Positions 32,357 through 41,117 of a stretch of 64,000 nucleotides of DNA are shown here, piece after piece; position 1 is the first letter of the stretch; the number at the start of each line of letters is the position of its first letter. The notes beneath the pieces were generated by a model, which searched no databases, had not been told where the DNA came from, and was given only the letters and a program-made list of their open reading frames with translations. Source of the stretch: Streptomyces cinnamoneus (GTDB lineage: Bacteria; Actinomycetota; Actinomycetes; Streptomycetales; Streptomycetaceae); contig NZ_BMVB01000013.1 of assembly GCF_014650495.1 (NCBI RefSeq), forward strand, positions 1-64,000. The letters run 5' to 3'. Both the position numbers and the translations under genes were made by a program.

Positions 32357-33253
32357 ATGACACAGAGCGCCCTCGCATCGCCCCTGATCGACCTCGCCCG
32401 CCGGCACCTCCCCGCCGACGTCGCCGAGCGGTGGATCGCCCTGCTGCGGCCGGCCGCCCGGCTGGTACCGGTGCCGGAGCCGCGGCCGGAGGACGTGGTG
32501 GTCGGCAGGCTCGGCGGGCTGCCGGCGCTGCCGGAGGGCATGGAGTGGCCGGTGTGGGAGGGCCACGGGCCGCTGTCGTTCATCGCGTCCGTCGACTGCG
32601 GGGCGCTGCCGGCCGGGGCGCTGGACATACCGCTGCCCGCCGACGGCACGCTGGCATTCTTCTCCTTTGACGGCCAGATCGACGACTGCGAGGCGTTCGT
32701 ATGCGTCGACGACCCCGCGACGTGGGCCGGGACCCGCGTCGTCCACATCCCCGCCGGGGCTGCGGTCACCGAGCGCCCCCTGCCCGTCATCGACGACGAG
32801 GACGTCGAGTTCGAGGCGTACACCGAGGTGCCGCTGACCGTACGGGTGGAGCTGACCGCGCCCGACGTCTGGCACCCGGACACCATGGTGGCCCTGTCAC
32901 CGGCCGGCGTGGTGAAGGACCCGCAGGCCCGCCCGGAGGAGGCCGAGGCGTTCCTCGACGCGCTGTACGACCTCCAAAGCGGCACCGACCACCACATCGG
33001 CGGCCACCCCAACCCCGTGCAGAACTCGGTGGAGTACGAGATCGCCCACGGCCTCCTCGGCAAGGGGACGCGCTGGGACGACCCGCGCGTCGCCGAGGAC
33101 GCGAAGGGCTGGACGCTGCTCGCGCAGATCGACACGGACGGCGACGCCGACATGATGTGGGGCGACTGCGGCACCCTCTACTGGCTCATACGCCCGGAGG
33201 ACCTGGCCGAACACCGCTTCGACCGCGCCATGTTCACGATGCAGTGCTGCTGA
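32357..33253 (+). CDS. YwqG/DUF1963 family protein
   Basis: A 298-residue protein of the YwqG family. Signature pieces are GRLGGLPALPEGMEWPVWEG, PLSFIASVDCGAL and FFSFDGQIDDCEAFVCV near the N-terminus. Near the end are HHIGGHPNPVQNSVEYEIAH and WTLLAQIDTDGDADMMWGDC, followed by GTLYWLIRPEDLAEHRFD. The family has no established function. It follows the macrodomain gene by 66 bases but seems to have its own promoter (32327-32349) and no ribosome-binding site, so a leaderless start at 32357 is likely. Its context makes it a possible third member of the module. Confidence 0.88.
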   Translation: MTQSALASPLIDLARRHLPADVAERWIALLRPAARLVPVPEPRPEDVVVGRLGGLPALPEGMEWPVWEGHGPLSFIASVDCGALPAGALDIPLPADGTLAFFSFDGQIDDCEAFVCVDDPATWAGTRVVHIPAGAAVTERPLPVIDDEDVEFEAYTEVPLTVRVELTAPDVWHPDTMVALSPAGVVKDPQARPEEAEAFLDALYDLQSGTDHHIGGHPNPVQNSVEYEIAHGLLGKGTRWDDPRVAEDAKGWTLLAQIDTDGDADMMWGDCGTLYWLIRPEDLAEHRFDRAMFTMQCC

Positions 33254-33304
33254 GCACTCTGACACCAAAGGTGACGGTGCGTCGCTTGTGACAATGGTCA
33301 AGTC

Positions 33305-33325
33305 GTGTGACACCAAATGTCGCAC
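33305..33325. promoter_or_regulatory. Inverted repeat upstream of the SGNH hydrolase gene
   Basis: GTGTGACA (33305-33312), spacer CCAAA, TGTCGCAC (33318-33325): eight-base arms with one mismatch. A second copy of its half, TGACACCAAAGGTGAC, lies about 50 bases upstream. The repeat lies about 50 bases before the GTG start and may be an operator; I do not know the binding protein. Confidence 0.45.
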
Positions 33326-33372
33326 GGCTCGGCCAGGCCGCCCGGCGGGCGGCCCTGACACAGAGACACGAC

Positions 33373-34965
33373 GTGAATCCCAGATCCTTTTCACGCAGGA
33401 AACCTGCCCGTCCGGGCCTGCGCTCGCTGGTCGTCGCGCTCGCGGCGGGCCTGCTGGCCGCAGGCACCGGGCTCGCCGCCCCGCAGCCCGCGCAGGCGGC
33501 GGGCGACTGGAAGGTGCCACGGCTGACGGTGATGCCGCTCGGCGACTCCATCACCGCGGGCGTCGGCAGCTCCGGCGGCAACGGCTACCGCGCCGAGCTG
33601 CGCGGGCAGCTGTCCGCGCACGCCGGCACCTTCGAGTACGTGGGCTCCCAGCGGGAGCAGCAGATGCAGCACGAAGGGCACCGGGGCTGGCGCATCGACC
33701 AGCTGTCCACCGCCGTCGAGCGCTGGCTGGCGACGGCCAGGCCCAACGTGGTGCTGCTGCACATCGGCGCCAACGACGTGAACTACCAGTACGAGACGGA
33801 GTCCGCGCCCGCCCGGCTCGGCCACCTCGTCGACCAGATCACGGCCGCCGCGCCCCAGACGACCGTGCTGGTCTCCTCGCTGAGCACGTCCACGGCCGAG
33901 GGGACGCGGGAGCGGATGAAGACGTTCAACGCCGCGCTCCCCCGGCTCGTCGAGGAGCGGCGCAGCAAGGGCTTCAAGGTCGGCTACGTCGACATGGGGG
34001 CGCTCACCACCAAGGACCTGGCCGACTGGCTGCACCCCAACGACGCGGGCTACCGCAAGATGGCCGACGCCTTCGCCGGGGGCGTCGCCCGGGCGGCCAC
34101 GGACGGCTGGATCCGTGAACGCGTGGACGTCCGGCCCGCCCCGCACCGCACGGTGCCGGGCGACCACCGGGTCGACGTCGACGGCGACGGCAAGGCGGAC
34201 TACCTGGCCGTCGAGACCGACGGTTCCGTGCAGGGCTGGCTCAACAAGGGCAACGGCAACTGGGCCGGCCGCGGCACCGTCGCGACGGGCGTGGGGGCGC
34301 CCGGCGACGGGGTGCGCTTCGCCGACCTCGACGGCGACCGCAAGGCCGACTACCTCGCCGTCGACGACAACGGCTCCGTCCGCGCCTGGCTCAACAAGGG
34401 CGGTGACGGGCAGGGAGGCTGGGAAAGCCGCGGCACCGTCGCCACCGGCGTGGGGGCGCCCCGCGACAAGGTGCGCTTCGCCGACCTCGACGGCGACGGC
34501 AAGGCCGACTACCTGGTGGTCGACGACGACGGCTCCGTCCGTGCCTGGATCAACAAGGGCGGTGACGGGCACGGCGGCTGGGACGGCCGGGGCACCCTCG
34601 CCGCCGGCGCCGGGGCGGGGGCGAGCGGCGACCGGGTCCGCTTCGCCGATCTCAACGGCGACGGCCGCGCCGACTACCTCGCCGTGGACGACAACGGCTC
34701 CGTCCGCGCCTGGCTCAACCCCGGTGACGGCAACGGCGCATGGGCGTCCCGCGGCACCGTCGCCGCCGGCGTCGGCGCGCCCGGCGACACCGTCCGGCTC
34801 TCCGACGTCAACGGCGACGGCCGCGCCGACTACCTCGTCGTCGACGAGGACGGCTCGGTCCGCGCCTGGCTCAACAGGAGCCCCGACGGCCGTGACGACT
34901 GGAGTGCGGGCGTCCTGCTGGCGACCGGTCCCCTCGGCAGCCCCGGCAGCCGGGTCCGCATCTAG
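33373..34965 (+). CDS. Secreted SGNH/GDSL hydrolase with FG-GAP (VCBS-like) repeats
   Basis: A 530-residue secreted esterase or lipase. The signal peptide (LRSLVVALAAGLLAAGTGLA, cleavage after AQA) precedes an SGNH domain at about 48-255. That domain has block I VMPLGDSITAG (Ser59), block III HIGANDVNY and block V DWLHPNDAGY with the catalytic Asp-x-x-His. Residues 270-525 contain five repeats of about 50-60 residues, each with a D-x-(D/N)-GD-x-(K/R)-ADYL calcium-binding-like loop and GSVRAWLN. The repeats form a beta-propeller-like surface-binding module. The start is taken as GTG at 33373; GTG at 33307 is possible. The substrate may be an acylated polysaccharide. Confidence 0.9.
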   Translation: MNPRSFSRRKPARPGLRSLVVALAAGLLAAGTGLAAPQPAQAAGDWKVPRLTVMPLGDSITAGVGSSGGNGYRAELRGQLSAHAGTFEYVGSQREQQMQHEGHRGWRIDQLSTAVERWLATARPNVVLLHIGANDVNYQYETESAPARLGHLVDQITAAAPQTTVLVSSLSTSTAEGTRERMKTFNAALPRLVEERRSKGFKVGYVDMGALTTKDLADWLHPNDAGYRKMADAFAGGVARAATDGWIRERVDVRPAPHRTVPGDHRVDVDGDGKADYLAVETDGSVQGWLNKGNGNWAGRGTVATGVGAPGDGVRFADLDGDRKADYLAVDDNGSVRAWLNKGGDGQGGWESRGTVATGVGAPRDKVRFADLDGDGKADYLVVDDDGSVRAWINKGGDGHGGWDGRGTLAAGAGAGASGDRVRFADLNGDGRADYLAVDDNGSVRAWLNPGDGNGAWASRGTVAAGVGAPGDTVRLSDVNGDGRADYLVVDEDGSVRAWLNRSPDGRDDWSAGVLLATGPLGSPGSRVRI

Positions 34966-34975
34966 CGGTTGCGGG

Positions 34976-35590
34976 TCACGACGTGGCCGTCGGGCCGGTG
35001 CGGACGACGGCCTGGTCGCCGTGGGGGCCGAACAGGTGGAGGATCTCCACGGCGGCCGTGCCGGCGGGGCCGAACCAGTGCGGTTCGCTGGTGTCGAACT
35101 CGGCGACCTCGCCCGGCCGGAGGGTGAAGTCCCGTTCCCCCAGGATGAGGCGGAGTTCGCCGGCGAGCACGTAGAGCCACTCGTAGCCGGCGTGGGTAAC
35201 GAGCTTCGGTTCACGGTACGAGAGCACCTGCTTGAAGACCTGGACCCGGCCCGGGTACTGCGTCAGCGGCACGAGGATGTTGCCGCGCTCCTTGCTGTGG
35301 GGCTTGAGATGGACGCGGGGGTCGCCGGTGGCGGGAGCGGCCACCAGCTGGTCCAGGGCGACGCGGTGCGCTCGCGCGAGCGGGATGAGCAGTTCGAGCG
35401 TCGGGCGCCGTTTGCCCGACTCCAGGCGCGACAGCGTGCTCACGGAGATCCCGGTGTCCTCCGCGAGCGCCTCCAGCGTGAGCCCGCGGGCGCGCCGCAG
35501 CGCTCGCAGCCGCGGCCCGATGCTGTCCAGGATCTCCACGAGGCCGGCATCCATGGGGGGCATGGGGTTCGTGGGGTTCATGGGTTCCAT
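34976..35590 (-). CDS. XRE family regulator with cupin domain
   Basis: A 204-residue protein. The N-terminal HTH at about 17-75 contains RLRALRRARGLTLEALAE and the recognition-helix region GISVSTLSRLESGKRRP. A cupin_2 domain at about 110-195 contains AGYEWLYVLAGELRLILGE and LRPGEVAEFDTSEPHWFGP. Such proteins sense small molecules through the cupin. It starts with a Met/Pro-rich stretch (MEPMNPTNPMPPMDAG) with several possible starts; 35590 is the longest. It is divergent from the MFS exporter and probably regulates it. Confidence 0.9.
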   Translation of the reverse strand: MEPMNPTNPMPPMDAGLVEILDSIGPRLRALRRARGLTLEALAEDTGISVSTLSRLESGKRRPTLELLIPLARAHRVALDQLVAAPATGDPRVHLKPHSKERGNILVPLTQYPGRVQVFKQVLSYREPKLVTHAGYEWLYVLAGELRLILGERDFTLRPGEVAEFDTSEPHWFGPAGTAAVEILHLFGPHGDQAVVRTGPTATS

Positions 35591-35677
35591 TTTGCCGTCT
35601 TCGCAAAGGCGCTGTGCCGGCGTCGCCACCCGGTCCGAGCATGGGCGGCGACGATCCCCCCGGCAGAAGGCAGGCCC

Positions 35678-37084
35678 GTGACCACGACATCCTTGGCGGC
35701 TCAGCCCGCATTGAGCGCCCGCCGGCGCTGGACGGTGCTGGCCGTCTGTGCGCTGAGCATGTTCCTGGTGGGCCTGGACACCACCATCGTCAACGTGGGC
35801 CTGCCCGTGATCGGGCACGGCCTGGGCGTGGGCACCCGCAGCCTGGAATGGGTCGTGGACGCCTACACCGTGGTCCTGGCCAGCCTCCTCATCGTCTCCG
35901 GCGCGCTCGCGGACCGCTTCGGCCGGCGTCGGGTGTTCCAGTGCGGGCTGATCGTCTTCGGCGTCGCGTCACTCGCGTGTGCGGTCGCCCCGTCGTTCGG
36001 CCTCCTCGTCGCGGCACGGGCCCTCCAGGGGGTCGGGGCCTCGATGCTGAGCCCCGTGGCCCTGGCGATCGTGGTGAACGCGATGCCCGACCCGCGCGAA
36101 CGGGCCCGGGCGATCGGCGTGTGGGCGTCGGTCTTCGGGCTCAGCATGGCGGCGGGACCGGTCACCGGCGGGGCGCTCATCGCGGCGTTCGGCTGGCGGT
36201 CGGTGTTCTGGATCAACGCACCGGTCATCGTGGCCGCGCTCGTCCTCGTCGCCGTGTTCGTGCCGGAGTCCCGCGGCCGGCGCGCCCGCCGGCTCGACCT
36301 GCCCGGCCAGGCGCTCCTCACGCTGGCCCTGTGCGTCTCGGTGGCCGTCCTCATCGAAGGGCCCCGCATCGGCTGGACGTCGCCCCTGGGGGTGGCCGGC
36401 TACGCGGTGATCGCGGTGGCGGCGGCCGGGTTCGTCCGGGTCGAGGGCCGCCAGAGCGAACCCCTGATGGACCTCGCCCTCTTCCGGCGACCGCCCTTCG
36501 CCACGGCGGCACTGGGCGCCGTGGCCGTGTTCGTCGCCCTGAACGCAACGCTCCTGCTCAACACGCTCTACCTCCAGCACTCCCGCGGCTGGACACCCCT
36601 CGCCACCGGCATGGCCACCCTGCCCATGGCCCTCGGAGCCACCCTGTGCGCGCCCTGGTCCGGCAACCTCACCGCACGCCTGGGCCCACGACGCCCGCTG
36701 ATCCTCGCGGGCGCCTTCACCGCCGCCGGCGGACTGTGCATGGTCGGCCTCGGCCCGGACACGAACGTCCTGCTGCTCCTGCTGGCCTACCTGCTCATCG
36801 GCATCGGGTTCGGCTTCGCCAACGCACCGATCACCAACACCGCCGTCAGCGGTCTGCCGCCGTCCCGTGCCGGCGTGGCCGGGGCGATCACCTCCACCGC
36901 ACGCCAGGTCGGATCGGCGGTCGGCATCGCCGCCGCCGGAGGGCTGGTCTCCGGCGCCGCCCCCGGCGACATCGCCCGGGCCTCCCACCCCGGATGGCTG
37001 CTCGTGACGGCCTGCGGGCTGTTCCTCCTCGTCGTGGCGCGGGCCTCCCGCCCTGCGACCGCACCGGCCCCCCGGCCGAACTGA
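35678..37084 (+). CDS. MFS transporter, DHA2 (EmrB/QacA) type
   Basis: A 468-residue drug:proton antiporter family protein, predicted 14 transmembrane helices. Signature pieces are LDTTIVNVGLPVIGHGLG in helix 1, WVVDAYTVVLASLLIVSGAL, the loop DRFGRRRVF and motif C-like SMAAGPVTGGALIAAFGWRSV. The C-terminal half has TARQVGSAVGIAAAGGL. Substrates are probably cytotoxic small molecules, but this is family inference. The GTG at 35678 has AAGG eight bases upstream. It is divergent from the XRE-cupin regulator, with 87 bases between. Confidence 0.92.
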   Translation: MTTTSLAAQPALSARRRWTVLAVCALSMFLVGLDTTIVNVGLPVIGHGLGVGTRSLEWVVDAYTVVLASLLIVSGALADRFGRRRVFQCGLIVFGVASLACAVAPSFGLLVAARALQGVGASMLSPVALAIVVNAMPDPRERARAIGVWASVFGLSMAAGPVTGGALIAAFGWRSVFWINAPVIVAALVLVAVFVPESRGRRARRLDLPGQALLTLALCVSVAVLIEGPRIGWTSPLGVAGYAVIAVAAAGFVRVEGRQSEPLMDLALFRRPPFATAALGAVAVFVALNATLLLNTLYLQHSRGWTPLATGMATLPMALGATLCAPWSGNLTARLGPRRPLILAGAFTAAGGLCMVGLGPDTNVLLLLLAYLLIGIGFGFANAPITNTAVSGLPPSRAGVAGAITSTARQVGSAVGIAAAGGLVSGAAPGDIARASHPGWLLVTACGLFLLVVARASRPATAPAPRPN

Positions 37085-37133
37085 CGCACCGCCGCGCCCG
37101 CCGGGCCCGCGGCGGCCCGGCATCCGGAGGGGA

Positions 37134-38126
37134 TCACGCCGGGTGGCCCGGCGGGACACAGTGGCCGCACGGCCGCCGCGTGGCCAGCTGGTAGGTGCGG
37201 GTGGCGCGGCCGAGGGCCAGCCCGTAGGCGGAGAAGCCGCCGTAGGCGAGGGCCACCACCCAGCGGGCGTGGCCTTCGAAGCCCCCGTCGATCACGCCCG
37301 CCCACAGGAGCGTGCCGTACACGAGGAGGAAGACGCCGAACGGCGCGAGTGCGCCCGCGCCCGTCCAGCCGAGGGCCAGCAGCGGCAGGCGCGGCAGGCG
37401 GCGTCCCCAGGGCAGGGTCAGGGCGAGGGCGAGCAGCATGCCGATGCCGCCCAGGACGGCGGTGATGTCGACGCCGTGGTCGTAGAGCCAGATCAGCGCG
37501 TCCCCGGCGTAGTACTCGTCCATGCCCGGCCGTTCGTTCTCGCCCGTGTAGCCGGTGCGCAGGCCCAGCGCCCACGCGGTCTTGAGCGCCGTGTAGGGAA
37601 CGAGTGCGGCCACCGCCGCCCATCCGGCGCGGGTCCTCAGGTGCACCGCGCTGCGGCGGCCGCGCCCACCGCAGTGCGCGCAGGTGCCGAGGACGTGCCG
37701 CCGGTGGGCGAGCGCGGCACAGGCCCACAGCAGGGCGCCGGCGGTGACGACGCCCTGGTTGGCCCAGGCCGCCCAGTCGACGGGCGGCTGGTGGCGGGAG
37801 AGCAGTTTCAGCACCAGGGCCGGGCTGAACAGGAACCCGAACCCGGACAGGACGGCGAGGCCGGCCACCCCCCAGGCCGCCGCAGGCGCCCACCGCAGCC
37901 CCGGCCGCCGCAGCATGACGTACCCGAGGGCCGCCGCCACCGTGTACGTGCCGGCCAGGGTCCACTCGGCCGCGGTGCCGCGCCATGTGCCGCCGGCCCC
38001 GTAGCCGAAGGCGAGCCCCGGGCACAGGGCGGCGATCACCGCCCCTGCCGCGTAGGCCGCGGACCACACCGCCGCCGCGCGTACCGCCCACTCGGGCCAC
38101 GTCGCCTTCACGTTCGTCCATCGCAT
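37134..38126 (-). CDS. Hypothetical multi-spanning membrane protein
   Basis: A 330-residue integral membrane protein with about eight hydrophobic segments. A cytoplasmic-looking pair of cysteines occurs in GTCAHCGGRG near the middle and another in RRPCGHCVPPG at the C-terminus. It matches no family I can name. GAGG lies eight bases before the ATG. It is divergent from two tiny cysteine-rich genes that also carry CxxC motifs, which may be coincidence. Confidence 0.78.
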   Translation of the reverse strand: MRWTNVKATWPEWAVRAAAVWSAAYAAGAVIAALCPGLAFGYGAGGTWRGTAAEWTLAGTYTVAAALGYVMLRRPGLRWAPAAAWGVAGLAVLSGFGFLFSPALVLKLLSRHQPPVDWAAWANQGVVTAGALLWACAALAHRRHVLGTCAHCGGRGRRSAVHLRTRAGWAAVAALVPYTALKTAWALGLRTGYTGENERPGMDEYYAGDALIWLYDHGVDITAVLGGIGMLLALALTLPWGRRLPRLPLLALGWTGAGALAPFGVFLLVYGTLLWAGVIDGGFEGHARWVVALAYGGFSAYGLALGRATRTYQLATRRPCGHCVPPGHPA

Positions 38127-38334
38127 GCCGCCAGCCTCGCTCCGGCACCACCGGCCCCACGTCCCGCGCAGGGACCGTCCGCCTCCGCCGTGCGGCGGAA
38201 CCACGGGCCGGGCGGTCCGCCGGGGGGACGGGGCCGCGCGGCGGGGGCTTGCGGGAAAGCCCGGCGAACGGCATCCGCGCGTGGGACGCTGGGGCCCACG
38301 CCCGACACGCGCCATAGATGCCAGGGGAGCAGCC

Positions 38335-38478
38335 ATGACCAGCGGCGACGGACTGCCGCCCGAAAAGCGGTGCGACGACTGCGGTGGCACGGGACGGACG
38401 GCGTGGGAGGTACCCGACGGGAGCAGGACGACGACGTCCTGCAGCGGCTGCGGCGGCACGGGCACGGTGCCGGCATGA
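38335..38478 (+). CDS. Tiny CxxCGGTG protein, 47 aa
   Basis: The protein has two copies of a DnaJ-type zinc-finger knuckle, CDDCGGTGRTA and CSGCGGTGTV, and almost nothing else. GGGGAG six bases upstream supports the start. Its TGA overlaps the next ATG (ATGA at 38475-38478). Half a DnaJ zinc domain can bind one zinc. Function is unknown; such minis are common and usually left unannotated. Confidence 0.7.
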   Translation: MTSGDGLPPEKRCDDCGGTGRTAWEVPDGSRTTTSCSGCGGTGTVPA

Positions 38479-38783
38479 GCCTCTTCCCCTCGGAGAGCTA
38501 CGGCGCCGACCTGCCGCCGGAACGGGTGCCGGTCGGGCAGGCCGCCTGTCCCAAGTGCGACGTGCGCCCCATCAAGCTGGCCGGCGCGCGGACCTGGCTG
38601 TGCCTGGCGTGCTACGCCGCCGAGTACCGGGACCTGGCCCGGCAGGCGGGGCGGTCCCAGAGGTTCGGGCCCGCGCTGATCGCCGGGCCGCAGTGCCCGG
38701 TGTGCGGGGGCAGCGACGTGGACGCCAACGGGCGACTGTGGTGGTGCGTGCCCTGCCAGATGGTCCAGCGCGTCCGGAACTGA
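38475..38783 (+). CDS. Double zinc-ribbon protein, 102 aa
   Basis: Two CxxC...CxxC ribbons are visible: CPKCDVRPIKL with TWLCLACY, and CPVCGGSDVDANG with WWCVPCQM. The arrangement suggests two bound zinc ions and nucleic-acid or protein binding. It is coupled by ATGA to the upstream 47-residue gene, so both are probably made together. The downstream region has 17-bp tandem repeats. Confidence 0.72.
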   Translation: MSLFPSESYGADLPPERVPVGQAACPKCDVRPIKLAGARTWLCLACYAAEYRDLARQAGRSQRFGPALIAGPQCPVCGGSDVDANGRLWWCVPCQMVQRVRN

Positions 38784-38883
38784 CCGGCGTGCGGAACGGG
38801 CCGGCGTGCGGAACGGGCCGGCGTGCGGAACGGGCCGGCGTGCGGAACGGACCGCGGCCGGAACGGACCGCGGCCGGAACGGA
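38784..38883. repeat. Tandem repeats, 17 bp x4 then 16 bp x2
   Basis: Four copies of CCGGCGTGCGGAACGGG (38784-38851; the last ends in A) are followed directly by two of CCGCGGCCGGAACGGA (38852-38883). Both share the core GGAACGG. They start right after the stop of the zinc-ribbon gene and lie about 45 bases before the stop of the MocR gene. Confidence 0.85.
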
Positions 38884-38928
38884 TCCGGGCCGGGGGACCG
38901 GCGCCGGCCCGGACCACCGGTTCCGTCG

Positions 38929-40470
38929 TCATTCGGCGGGCGGCAGCACGCTCAGCAGCGCCTCCAGCGCGCCGGAGAAGGCGTGCTCCGGCGGCGTGCC
39001 GTAGGCGACGAGGAGGCCGTCGCCGGTCGACGTGCCCGGGGCCGGGGCCCCGGCCGGTGCCGCCGGGTGGCGGAAGCGGCCCAGCCCCTCCAGGGCCAGG
39101 CTCTGCCAGGCGGCCGCCTGCACGGTGGTGCGCTCCGTCCCCTGCGGCAGCTCCAGCACGGCGTGCAGGCCGGCGGCGATCCCGGTGACGCGTACGTGCG
39201 GGGCGTGCTCGGCCAGGGCCGAGACGAGCTGGTCGCGGCGGCGGCGGTAGCGCAGGCGCATGGAGCGCACGTGCCGGTCGTAGGCCCCGGTCTCGATGAA
39301 CTCGGCGAGGGCGAGCTGGTCGAGCGCGCTCAGGCCGTACTCCCCCGGGCGCTTGAGCTCCAGCACGTCACCGAGCAGATGGTCCGGAAGCACCAGCCAG
39401 GCCAGGCGCACCCCGGGGGCGAGGGCCTTGCTCGCGGTGCCGCAGTAGACGACGTGCTCGGGCGCCAGGCCCTGCAGGGCGCCCACGGGCTGGCGGTCGT
39501 AGCGGAACTCGCCGTCGTAGTCGTCCTCGACGACGACCCCGCCGGTCCGCGCGGCCCAGGCGACGACGGCGGCGCGGCGGTCGGGGTGCAGGGCGACGCC
39601 GGTGGGGAACTGGTGGGCGGGGGTGAGCAGCGCGGCCCCCACGTCCCGCCAGGCGTCCAGCTCGGCGACGACGGCGCCGCTGTGGTCCAGCGTCATGGGG
39701 CGCGGCCGCAGGCCGGTGTCCGCCACGATGCCGTGGTGCACCCAGAGCCCGTGCGACTCCACGCCCATCTCGCGCACGCCCCGGCGGCGCAGCGCCCGGC
39801 CCAGCAGGGCCAGGCCCTGGGTGAAGCCGGCGCACACCACGATCCGTTCGGGGTCGGCGCGGACGCCGCGGGCCCGTGCGAGGTAGCCGGCGAGGGCCGT
39901 GCGCAGCTCGGGGCGGCCGCGGCCGTCGCCGTAGCCGAAGGCTTCGTGCGGGGCGGCGGCCAGGGCGCGGCGGACGGCGGTCAGCCAGGCGGTGCGGGGG
40001 AAGACGGACACGTCGGCGGCGCCGGGGCGCAGGTCGTGCAGCGGGCGGACGGGTGTCGGGGGCAGCGCGGCGCGGCGGGCGGCGGGCTGCCGCGGGGCGG
40101 GGGCGGTGCGCCGGGCGACGCGCGTGCCGGAGCCCTGACGGGCGGTGAGCCAGCCCTCGGCGACGAGTTCGCCGTAGGCGTCGGCGACGGTGTTGCGGGC
40201 CAGCCCCAGGTCGGCGGCGAGGGACCGCGAGGCGGGCAGCCGGGTGCCGGGGGCCAGCCGGCCGGACCGTACGGCCTCGCGCAGGGACCGGGTGAGTGCG
40301 GCCCGCACGCCGCGGGCGCCGGCCCCGCCGGCGAGGTCCAGGTGCAGGTCCGCGCCGAGGACGGCGGGCACGTCGGCCGCCGCGTCGGTGTCCGCGGGCG
40401 CCGGGGCGCCGGCGTCCTCGGGGATCGCCGCCAGGGCGGCCGCATCGTCAATGGCCCACGTTCTCTCCAT
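38929..40470 (-). CDS. MocR-type regulator (GntR-HTH fused to aminotransferase fold)
   Basis: A 513-residue PLP-binding regulator. A winged-helix GntR domain at about 55-125 (LREAVRSGRLAPGTRLPASR, DLGLARNTVADAYGELV) is joined to a class I aminotransferase-like domain. The latter has AHQFPTGVALHPDRR, VVEDDYDGEFRYD and the PLP lysine in GTASKALAPGVRLAW. MocR proteins are transcription factors that use PLP or its adducts as ligand. It is divergent from the AhpD-like gene, with 47 bases between containing the direct repeat ATGGAA-ATGGACC that could be its operator. Confidence 0.92.
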   Translation of the reverse strand: MERTWAIDDAAALAAIPEDAGAPAPADTDAAADVPAVLGADLHLDLAGGAGARGVRAALTRSLREAVRSGRLAPGTRLPASRSLAADLGLARNTVADAYGELVAEGWLTARQGSGTRVARRTAPAPRQPAARRAALPPTPVRPLHDLRPGAADVSVFPRTAWLTAVRRALAAAPHEAFGYGDGRGRPELRTALAGYLARARGVRADPERIVVCAGFTQGLALLGRALRRRGVREMGVESHGLWVHHGIVADTGLRPRPMTLDHSGAVVAELDAWRDVGAALLTPAHQFPTGVALHPDRRAAVVAWAARTGGVVVEDDYDGEFRYDRQPVGALQGLAPEHVVYCGTASKALAPGVRLAWLVLPDHLLGDVLELKRPGEYGLSALDQLALAEFIETGAYDRHVRSMRLRYRRRRDQLVSALAEHAPHVRVTGIAAGLHAVLELPQGTERTTVQAAAWQSLALEGLGRFRHPAAPAGAPAPGTSTGDGLLVAYGTPPEHAFSGALEALLSVLPPAE

Positions 40471-40517
40471 GGAAATGGACCATACTGCTGGGCTACCCCG
40501 ACCGTAGTGTCGACGTC

Positions 40518-40991
40518 ATGGCAACCGAAACCACTGGCCGGCACGGCCCCCGCATGCATTTCCACAAGCTCGCCCCCGAGGTCTCGAAGGCGATGTTCGC
40601 CCTGGAGAAGGCGGCCCGTCAGGGCCTGGACCCGACGGTCATCGAGCTCGTCAAGATCCGCGCCTCGCAGCTCAACCACTGTGCGTTCTGCCTCGACATG
40701 CACGTCAAGGACGCCCGCAAGGCGGGCGAGACCGAGGAGCGCATCCACCTCCTCGCCGCGTGGGAGGAGGCGGGCGGCTTCTACACGGAGAAGGAGCAGG
40801 CGGCCATCGCGCTCACCGAGGCCGTCACCGTCCTCACCGACGGCTTCGTACCGGACGAGGTGTACGAGCGGGCCGCCCGGCACTTCCCGGAGCAGGAACT
40901 GGCCCAGCTGCTCGCGATGATCATCACGATCAACGCCTGGAACCGGATCGGAGTGACCACCCGGCTGCAGCCCGGCTCGTACCAGCCGTGA
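40518..40991 (+). CDS. Carboxymuconolactone decarboxylase family (AhpD-like) protein
   Basis: The 157-residue protein has the redox motif in LNHCAFCLDMHVKDARKAGE (CxxC plus nearby His), typical of AhpD-type peroxidase cofactors, and EKEQAAIALTEAVTVLTD. It acts in antioxidant or unknown chemistry; the decarboxylase name is historical. The divergent MocR gene probably controls it, a pairing seen in many streptomycetes. Confidence 0.92.
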   Translation: MATETTGRHGPRMHFHKLAPEVSKAMFALEKAARQGLDPTVIELVKIRASQLNHCAFCLDMHVKDARKAGETEERIHLLAAWEEAGGFYTEKEQAAIALTEAVTVLTDGFVPDEVYERAARHFPEQELAQLLAMIITINAWNRIGVTTRLQPGSYQP

Positions 40992-41039
40992 CGGTCGTAC
41001 CAGGCGTGACGGTCGTGACGGCCGCCGGGAAAGCCCCCC

Positions 41040-41088
41040 ACGGCACGGCGCCCCACCCGGTCTCGTACCGGGCGGGGCGCCGTGCCGT
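41040..41088. terminator. Convergent hairpin between AhpD-like gene and betaine operon
   Basis: A 22-bp stem (41040-41061 with 41067-41088) with one mismatch and a five-base loop, lying between convergent stops at 40991 and 41118. It probably ends both transcripts. Confidence 0.8.
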
Positions 41089-41117
41089 GCAGACCGTTCA
41101 GGCCGGGCGGGCGGGCG

